Shown: in pieces, positions 30,326 through 35,895 of the stretch
Layout: each line of letters begins with the position of its first letter
Numbering within the stretch: the stretch's first letter is position 1
Source: Nitriliruptoraceae bacterium
GTDB lineage: Bacteria > Actinomycetota > Nitriliruptoria > Nitriliruptorales > Nitriliruptoraceae
Length of the DNA: 35,895 bases
Assembly: GCA_003558435.1 (NCBI GenBank)
Contig: PWLR01000242.1
Coordinates: forward strand, 1 to 35,895
Direction of reading: 5' to 3'
Notes under the pieces: model-generated
The model's input: the letters and a program-made list of their open reading frames with translations, nothing else
Databases searched by the model: none
What the model was told of the DNA's origin: nothing
Translations under genes and position numbers: made by a program

Positions 30326-31420
30326 GTGTCCTCCTTCCGCGCCCTGCTGATGACTGCTGCCGTGATGGCGGTCGTCCTGGCGTCGTGTGGGGCCCCCGAT
30401 GCGAGCGACGTCGACCCCGCGGGCGGCGCGACCGGCGATCCGGAGGCGACCGAGCCGGAGGTCGCCCGAACGGATCCCGACGAGCAGCCCGAGCGGGATC
30501 CGGAATCACGCCCGCCCGATGATGCGGCCGGTTCCGACGAACAGCGGGCCACCGCCCGGGAGACGAGCCACGCGCCCGCCCCGGAGCCGGGGGCGGCCTT
30601 CGAACTCTCGCCCGACGAGATGCTGCCCGACGCGAAACGGCTCGCCGCTGACGTGGTCCAGACCCTGCTGAGCTACGATCCGGGGGACACCGCGGGGGAG
30701 ATCACCGGACGGGTGGCCGGGGACGACCGCGCGCTGGCCCTGGTGGTGTCGGCGGCGCCGCTGCTGCACGCCGGTGCGTGGTCGCGCGGGGAGATCGTCT
30801 ACCCCCAGCTGGGCGGGTTCACCGACACGGCCGCCTCGGTGATGGTGGTGGCCCGTCAGACCATCGGCCTGCCCGATGGCGAGGTCCGGGACACGACACG
30901 AACCCTGGATGTCCGGCTCGCCGTCGAGGACGGCGAGTGGGTGTTCGATGCCCTCGCCTCCGCCGGTGGACGTGCGATCGACCGCCCGCATGACCTCTCG
31001 GAGGCGGCGATCGCGGTGGTCGACGACGACCGCATCGAGCTGCCCGACACCGCACGGTGGGACATCTACCGCGGCGTGATCGAGGAGCCGATGCTGGAGC
31101 TGATGGCGATGATGGCCGAGCGGACCGAGTACGGCGTCGTCGTGCTCGACACCGGTCACCCGTGGGAGGTGTTCGGCACCGACCGTCAGAGTCGTCACTC
31201 ACTCGGCAGGGCGATCGACCTCTATCGGCTCGACGGACCGGACATCATCGACGACCGTGAGGACGGTTCCGACACCCACGCGTTCATGGAGTGGCTCTAC
31301 GACCAACCCGAGATGACCAACATGGGCGGCCCCTGGGCGCTGGACGACTTCGGCGGGCGTTCGTTCACCGACGATCTGCACCAGGACCATCTGCACATCG
31401 AATCCGCCGCAGGCGACTGA
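30326..31420 (+). CDS. Lipoprotein with D-Ala-D-Ala carboxypeptidase-like (M15/LAS) domain
   Basis: A 364-residue exported lipoprotein: signal peptide with lipobox LASC (Cys21), then an acidic Asp/Glu/Pro linker to about residue 90. The C-terminal domain has the LAS metallopeptidase motifs SRHSLGRAID (289-298, His291 and Asp298) and DHLHIE (His355/His357), as in M15 cell-wall peptidases. Its middle part is not recognisable. It probably trims or remodels peptidoglycan peptides outside the membrane. GTG has GAGG five bases upstream. The gap to ilvD contains a 7-bp tandem array. Confidence 0.82.
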   Translation: MSSFRALLMTAAVMAVVLASCGAPDASDVDPAGGATGDPEATEPEVARTDPDEQPERDPESRPPDDAAGSDEQRATARETSHAPAPEPGAAFELSPDEMLPDAKRLAADVVQTLLSYDPGDTAGEITGRVAGDDRALALVVSAAPLLHAGAWSRGEIVYPQLGGFTDTAASVMVVARQTIGLPDGEVRDTTRTLDVRLAVEDGEWVFDALASAGGRAIDRPHDLSEAAIAVVDDDRIELPDTARWDIYRGVIEEPMLELMAMMAERTEYGVVVLDTGHPWEVFGTDRQSRHSLGRAIDLYRLDGPDIIDDREDGSDTHAFMEWLYDQPEMTNMGGPWALDDFGGRSFTDDLHQDHLHIESAAGD

Positions 31421-31421
31421 T

Positions 31422-31463
31422 CCTCCGACCTCCGACCTCCGACCTCCGACCCCCGACCCCCGC
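31422..31463 (+). repeat. 7-bp tandem array after the lipoprotein gene
   Basis: Six units of 7 bp run from CCTCCGA (four perfect copies) to CCCCCGA and CCCCCGC. It starts two bases after the lipoprotein stop and is followed by a GC-rich stretch to the ilvD stop. Confidence 0.85.
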
Positions 31464-31500
31464 CCCCGCCGCCGGGTCGCAGCCCGGACCACGACCGGGC

Positions 31501-33222
31501 TCAGACCGAGGTGGTGGCCCCGACCGAGGCCGAGGAGACGGTCCGCGCGTACTTGGCCAGCACCCCACGGGTGTAGCGCGGGGGTAGCGGTTCCCATCCG
31601 ACACGGCGGGCCGCCAGCTCGTCGGCATCGACCAGCAGATCCATCGTGCGGCTGGCGATGTCGATGCGGATCCGGTCGCCGTCGCGCACGAACGCGATCG
31701 GGCCGGCGTCGGTGGCCTCGGGCGCCACGTGACCGATCGAGAAGCCGTGGGTCGCACCGGAGAACCGGCCATCGGTCAGCAACGCCACCGTGCTGCCGAG
31801 CCCGGCGCCCTTGACCGCCGAGGTGACCGCGAGCATCTCGCGCATCCCGGGCCCGCCCTTGGGGCCCTCGTAGCGGATGACGATCACGTCACCATCGACG
31901 ATGGAGCCGGTCAGGACGGCCTCCATCGCGCCGGTCTCGCCGTCGAAGACGCGCGCCGGCCCCTCGAACTCGTGGAGTTCCTCCGGGATGCCGGCGATCT
32001 TCAGCACCGCGCCCTCCGGGGCCAACGACCCGCGCAGGATCGCCAGGCCTCCGGCGGTGTGGATCGGGGCGGTCAGCGGGTGCACGACCTCGCCGTCCGG
32101 AGCGGGGACATCCATCGCCTCCAGCTCCTCGCCGATGCTGCGGCCCGTCACCGTCATCGCGTCGCCGTGCAGCAGCCCCGCGTCGAGCAGTTCCTTCATG
32201 ACCACCGGCACCCCGCCGATGCGGTCGAGGTCGTTCATGACGAAGCGACCGCCGGGCTTGGTGTCGGCGATGTGGGGCACCCGCCGACCGATGGCGTCGA
32301 AGTCGTCGATGGTGAGCTCCACCTCGGCCTCACGGGCGATGGCGAGCAGGTGCAGCACGGCGTTGGTCGAACCGCCGACGGCCATGACCACGGCGATGGC
32401 GTTCTCCAGAGCCTGTCGCGTGACGATCTTCCGAGCGCTCAGCCCGAGGTCCAGCAGCTTGACGACCGCGTGGCCCGAGCGCATCGCGAACTCGTCGCGG
32501 CGCGGGTCGGGAGCCGACGGGGAGGCCGACCCCGGCAGCGACAGCCCGAGCGCCTCGATGGCGGAGGCCATCGTGTTGGCGGTGAACATCCCGCCGCAGG
32601 AGCCCTCGGTGGGGCAGGCTGCGCTCTCGATCGCGAGCAGCTCGTCGTCGTCGATCGTGCCGCGACCTCGGGCACCGACCGCCTCGAACACGTCCTGGAT
32701 GGTGATGTCACGACCGGCGTGCCGGCCGGGGAGGATCGAGCCGCCGTAGAGGAACACCGACGGCACGTCCAGACGCACCGCGGCCATCACCATGCCGGGC
32801 AGGGACTTGTCGCAGCCGGCGAAGGTGACCATCCCATCGAGGCGTTCGGCGTGCATGACCGTCTCGACCGAGTCGGCGATGACCTCACGGCTGACCAGTG
32901 AGGCGCGCATGCCCTCGTGGCCCATGGCGATGCCGTCCGAGACCGCGATGGTGTTGAACTCGATGGGGAACCCACCGGCTTCCCGGACACCCAGCTTGGC
33001 CTGCTTCGCGAGCCGGTCGAGCGGGAGGTTGCAGGGGGTGACCTCGTTCCACGACGAGGCGATCCCGACCTGGGGCTTGTCCCAGTCGTCGCTGGTCATG
33101 CCGATGGCGCGCAGCATGGCGCGGGCGGGCGCCCGCTCGTAACCGTCCGTGACGTCCCGGCTCCGGTGTTTGGGATCCGGCTTCGGGCCGGACGCGGGGT
33201 TCGGGGTGGTCGGGTCCGCCAT
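31501..33222 (-). CDS. ilvD: Dihydroxy-acid dehydratase
   Basis: Iron-sulfur enzyme that dehydrates 2,3-dihydroxy-isovalerate and -methylvalerate in valine/isoleucine synthesis. The 573-residue product carries the cluster cysteines C64 (VTPCNLPL), C137 (GCDKSLPGM) and C209 ([12 protein letters not shown]), a set that fits a [2Fe-2S] enzyme. [20 protein letters not shown] near the C-terminus is the family signature. ATG 33222 has AGGAG ten bases upstream. A TATGGT -10-like element at 33283-33288 would give a leader of about 55 bases. Confidence 0.97.
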   Translation of the reverse strand: MADPTTPNPASGPKPDPKHRSRDVTDGYERAPARAMLRAIGMTSDDWDKPQVGIASSWNEVTPCNLPLDRLAKQAKLGVREAGGFPIEFNTIAVSDGIAMGHEGMRASLVSREVIADSVETVMHAERLDGMVTFAGCDKSLPGMVMAAVRLDVPSVFLYGGSILPGRHAGRDITIQDVFEAVGARGRGTIDDDELLAIESAACPTEGSCGGMFTANTMASAIEALGLSLPGSASPSAPDPRRDEFAMRSGHAVVKLLDLGLSARKIVTRQALENAIAVVMAVGGSTNAVLHLLAIAREAEVELTIDDFDAIGRRVPHIADTKPGGRFVMNDLDRIGGVPVVMKELLDAGLLHGDAMTVTGRSIGEELEAMDVPAPDGEVVHPLTAPIHTAGGLAILRGSLAPEGAVLKIAGIPEELHEFEGPARVFDGETGAMEAVLTGSIVDGDVIVIRYEGPKGGPGMREMLAVTSAVKGAGLGSTVALLTDGRFSGATHGFSIGHVAPEATDAGPIAFVRDGDRIRIDIASRTMDLLVDADELAARRVGWEPLPPRYTRGVLAKYARTVSSASVGATTSV

Positions 33223-33282
33223 CGTGGATTCGCTCCTGCTCGGCCTGGCTCGCCGGTTCGGTCCGGCGCTGATCGTGCGCAC

Positions 33283-33288
33283 ACCATA
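33283..33288 (-). promoter_or_regulatory. -10 element of ilvD
   Basis: TATGGT on the minus strand; transcription would start near 33276. No strong -35 is seen, and the 11-bp tandem repeat overlaps the -35 region. Confidence 0.4.
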
Positions 33289-33298
33289 CGCCGCCCCC

Positions 33299-33320
33299 GA
33301 ACGTCGAACGAACGTCGAAC
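33299..33320. repeat. 11-bp tandem repeat at the ilvD -35 region
   Basis: GAACGTCGAAC occurs twice head-to-tail (33299-33309 and 33310-33320) without mismatch. The position suggests a binding site for a regulator of ilvD. Confidence 0.6.
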
Positions 33321-33461
33321 GGGTCGGTGACGCACCGTGTCGACGGACCGCGAGACGGCCGCGACGAGGTCCGCTCCGGAGGCAACCTCCGGTAGCCCGT
33401 CGCCGACTACGGTTCCCGCCCCGCGTCCGTTCGCGGGATCCACGTCACGAGGAGAACCGCT

Positions 33462-33971
33462 GTGGAGGACACCACGACCCCGACGGATGACGCGCTGGCC
33501 GCCGTGCTGCGCCGCCTCGACGCGGGGGAGGTGCTGGGCATCGACGAGGTCGGACCGGTGTTCCCGGTCGAGCGCGACGGGTTCGGCACCGGCACGCTCG
33601 GGTTGCGGTGGGACACCCTCGCCCGCGACCGGGTCACCGCTCACCTCGACGTCGACGAGCGACACCACCAGCCCTACGGCATCGTGCACGGCGGGGTCTG
33701 GTGCTCGGTCATCGAGTCGATGGCGTCGATCGGTGCGGCGCTGCGGGTCGCCTCGGTCGGCAAGATCGTGGTCGGGGTGAGCAACAGCACCGACTTCATC
33801 CGTGCCCACCGCGAGGGACGGGTGGCGGCGGTGGGGACCCCGGTCCACGCCGGTCGCACCCAACAGCTGTGGCTGGTGGAGCTGACCAGCGCCGCGAGCG
33901 GCAAGGTCGTCGCGCGAGGCCAGGTCCGGTTGCAGAACATCGACGCCGCCCAGATCGGGGGTGGCGCATGA
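33462..33971 (+). CDS. PaaI family hotdog thioesterase
   Basis: A 169-residue acyl-CoA thioesterase-like protein. The hotdog signature is HHQPYGIVHGGVWCSVIESMASIGA (about 67-91), with the usual HGG and Glu positions, followed by STDFIRAHREGRVAAVGTPVHAGRTQQLWLVEL. GTG has AGGAGAA upstream. Its stop overlaps the start of the F420-type oxidoreductase (ATGA), so the two are co-translated. It is the second PaaI-like protein in the window and differs in length from the first. Confidence 0.9.
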   Translation: MEDTTTPTDDALAAVLRRLDAGEVLGIDEVGPVFPVERDGFGTGTLGLRWDTLARDRVTAHLDVDERHHQPYGIVHGGVWCSVIESMASIGAALRVASVGKIVVGVSNSTDFIRAHREGRVAAVGTPVHAGRTQQLWLVELTSAASGKVVARGQVRLQNIDAAQIGGGA

Positions 33972-34981
33972 AGCTCGACGCGGTCACCTACGGGCATCGG
34001 CTGGCCGACCTCCCGGCCGAGATCGCCCGGGTGCGCGAGCGCGGCTACGACGGATGGTTCGTGAGCGAGACGGTCCACGATCCGTTGTTGTCCTGCGCGG
34101 TGGCCGGGACCGCCTCGGGTGAGCTGCAGCTCGGAACCGCCATCGCGGTGGCCTTCCCGCGCAGTCCGATGCACACCGCCTACGCCGCCCACGACCTGCA
34201 GGCCCAGACCGGTGGGCGGTTCGTGCTCGGTCTCGGCTCACAGATCAAGCCCCACATCGAGAAGCGGTTCTCCACCGAATGGTCCAAGCCCGCCGCCCGG
34301 ATGCGCGAGTACGTCCTGGCGCTGCGCGCGATCTGGGATGCCTGGGAGACCGGCGAGCGACTCGCGTTCCGAGGCGAGTTCTACCGCCACACCCTGATGA
34401 CCCCGTTCTTCACCCCGGAGGACCACGGTCACGGGCATGCGGACGTGTGGCTCGCGGCGGTCGGGCCGTTGATGACCGAAGTCACCGGCGAGGTCGCCGA
34501 TGGACTGCTCTGTCACGGGTTCACCACCCGGCGCTACCTCGAGGAGGTCACCCTGCCGAAGCTGTCCGCGGGAGCTGAACGGGCCGGCCGCCGCCTCGAC
34601 GACATCGAGGTCGTGCTGCCGGTGTTCGTGGTCACCGGAACCGATGACGCGCAGCGCGCCGAGGCCGAAGCCGCGGTCAAGGCCCAGATCGCCTTCTACG
34701 GTTCGACCCCCGCCTACCGGGCGGTACTCGATCTGCACGGGTGGGGTGAGCTGCACGAACAGCTGCACCGTCTGTCGGTCACCGACGGATGGGCGGAGAT
34801 GCCCGCGCTGATCGACGGCGAGGTGCTGGACGCCTTCGCGGTGACCGCGGAACCGGCCGAGGTCGGCGCGGCCATCGTCGAACGCTTCGGCGACGAGGTG
34901 GACCGGGTCAGTCTGTCCACCTCCTATGCCTTCGACGACGACGCCTGGTCTCGCGTCCGACGCGATCTGCAGGCGCGGTGA
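33968..34981 (+). CDS. LLM-class F420-dependent oxidoreductase (MSMEG_2256-like)
   Basis: Luciferase-like TIM-barrel flavin/deazaflavin oxidoreductase of 337 residues. The segments LQLGTAIAVAFPRSPM, TGGRFVLGLGSQIKPHIEKRFSTEWSKPAARMREYVLALRAIW and LAAVGPLMTEVTGEVADGLLCHGFTTRRYL strongly match the F420-dependent subfamily typified by MSMEG_2256. Cofactor F420 is inferred from the subfamily, since no F420 synthesis gene is present here. It is coupled to the thioesterase before it and the permease after it (4-bp overlaps each). The substrate is unknown. Confidence 0.9.
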   Translation: MKLDAVTYGHRLADLPAEIARVRERGYDGWFVSETVHDPLLSCAVAGTASGELQLGTAIAVAFPRSPMHTAYAAHDLQAQTGGRFVLGLGSQIKPHIEKRFSTEWSKPAARMREYVLALRAIWDAWETGERLAFRGEFYRHTLMTPFFTPEDHGHGHADVWLAAVGPLMTEVTGEVADGLLCHGFTTRRYLEEVTLPKLSAGAERAGRRLDDIEVVLPVFVVTGTDDAQRAEAEAAVKAQIAFYGSTPAYRAVLDLHGWGELHEQLHRLSVTDGWAEMPALIDGEVLDAFAVTAEPAEVGAAIVERFGDEVDRVSLSTSYAFDDDAWSRVRRDLQAR

Positions 34982-35895
34982 GGGTGACCTCGCTCAACGG
35001 ATCCGCCGCACCCGACCCCGCGGTCAGCGATCGACGCGGCCCGGCAGTGCTCGCAGTGCTCGGCGCGGCGGTGCTGTGGGGAACGGTCGGGGCGGCCCAG
35101 GAGGTGGGCGCTCCCGAGGTGGCGCCGGCGGCGGTGGCGGCGGTGCGGACCCTGGCCGGTGGACTGCTGCTGGCGTTGACGCTGGTGCTGCTCGGTCAGG
35201 GAGCGCGACTGGTGCACGTCCTGCGGGTCGCCGCCATGCCGGTCTTGGGGGCGGCGGCGGCGATCACGGTGTTCCAGGTGGGCTATCTCACCGGGATCCG
35301 GGAGGTCGGGGTCGCGCTCGGGACGTTGGTGGCCATCGGGAGCGCGCCGGCGGCCGCCGGTGTCCTGGCGGCGATCGGCGGGCAGCGGCCGTCGCGTCGT
35401 TGGATGGTCGCGACCACGGCGACCGTTGCCGGCACAGCCGTGCTGCTGCTGGCCGGCGAGGGCGTCGGCACCGGGGCGGGCTCGGCCGTGGTCGGGGTGC
35501 TCGCCGCACTGGCGGCCGGTGCCGCCTACGGCACCTACACCACCGTGTCCAAGCGGGTGCTCGATCGGGGTGCCGGCGGCCCGGCGGCCATGGCGATGAT
35601 CTTCCTGATCGCCGGGGTGCTGCTCGCCCCGGTCCTGATGGTCGCCGACATGACATGGTTGGCAACCCCCGCCGGGTTCGCGACGGCCGCGTGGATCACG
35701 GTCGCCGCGACCGTGGTCGGCTACATCCTGTTCGCGCGCGGCCTGCGGGCCCTGGATGCGCCATCGGTGACCACCCTCACCCTGGCCGAACCCCTGACCG
35801 CGACCGTGTTGGCGATCGCGGTCGTGGGGGAGCGGCCGACCCCGTTGGGAGCGGTCGGGGCCGGCCTGCTGCTCGCGGGCCTGGGGGCGATCGGC
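34978..35895 (+). CDS. EamA/DMT-family permease (3' partial)
   Basis: Ten-helix drug/metabolite transporter; the frame remains open at the window end, with 306 codons visible. Two EamA halves are present: AVLAVLGAAVLWGTVGAAQE near residue 30, and AALAAGAAYGTYTTVSKRVL near residue 185. The second half ends in TTLTLAEPLTATVLAIAVVGERPTPLGAVGAGLLLAGL, the diagnostic final repeat. The GTG start overlaps the preceding stop (GTGA), so it belongs to the thioesterase-oxidoreductase operon and may export a product of that pathway. Substrate unknown. Confidence 0.88.
   Translation, partial: MRVTSLNGSAAPDPAVSDRRGPAVLAVLGAAVLWGTVGAAQEVGAPEVAPAAVAAVRTLAGGLLLALTLVLLGQGARLVHVLRVAAMPVLGAAAAITVFQVGYLTGIREVGVALGTLVAIGSAPAAAGVLAAIGGQRPSRRWMVATTATVAGTAVLLLAGEGVGTGAGSAVVGVLAALAAGAAYGTYTTVSKRVLDRGAGGPAAMAMIFLIAGVLLAPVLMVADMTWLATPAGFATAAWITVAATVVGYILFARGLRALDAPSVTTLTLAEPLTATVLAIAVVGERPTPLGAVGAGLLLAGLGAIG

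Overview
This window reads as a high-GC, gene-dense chromosomal segment of an actinobacterium (Actinomycetota). The pointers are very strong G/C third-position bias, frequent GTG starts, 1-8 bp start/stop overlaps, several probable leaderless starts, an actinobacterial-type RNase P RNA, an F420-type luciferase-like oxidoreductase, an alpha-methylacyl-CoA racemase-like protein and a FadE-type acyl-CoA dehydrogenase. A deep-branching lineage is my guess only; no marker here fixes the order.

Layout. 1-4111: an alpha-glucoside-type ABC importer (binding protein cut by the window edge, two permeases) plus a small membrane protein; no ATPase is visible. 4204-4608: RNase P RNA. 4674-6047: a D-amino-acid-oxidase-like flavoprotein and a small unknown protein on the minus strand. 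6367-10427: an overlapping heme operon (hemE, a ferrochelatase-like protein lacking the usual catalytic residues, coproporphyrinogen oxidase, a stand-alone histidine phosphatase). 10434-13040: an SRAP/YedK abasic-site protein and a 553-residue tail-anchored protein carrying four copies of a 16-residue helix. 13077-18652: small metabolic genes (GNAT, LON-domain protein, pterin dehydratase, membrane-anchored metzincin, alpha/beta hydrolase, SDR, CoA racemase). 18719-19360: a 642-bp element with 19-bp terminal inverted repeats enclosing a frameshifted, truncated tnpB. 19361-21778: a class A penicillin-binding protein with paired Cys repeats and a Glu-Pro tail. 22019-24713: an acyl-CoA dehydrogenase divergent from a TetR regulator with twin palindromic operators between them. 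24766-27517: a possible leader peptide and two CNNM/CBS transporters. 27669-35895: thioesterases, Mug-type glycosylase, GNAT, M15-like lipoprotein, IlvD, F420-type oxidoreductase and a DMT permease that runs off the end.

The most unusual items are (i) the inverted-repeat-bounded tnpB relic abutting the penicillin-binding protein stop codon, (ii) the helix-repeat tail-anchored protein, and (iii) the pseudo-ferrochelatase embedded by overlapping starts in the heme operon. Five starts (RNase P RNA and four protein genes) share one architecture, a TANNNT-like hexamer exactly six bases before the start, which suggests leaderless transcription of the four protein genes.
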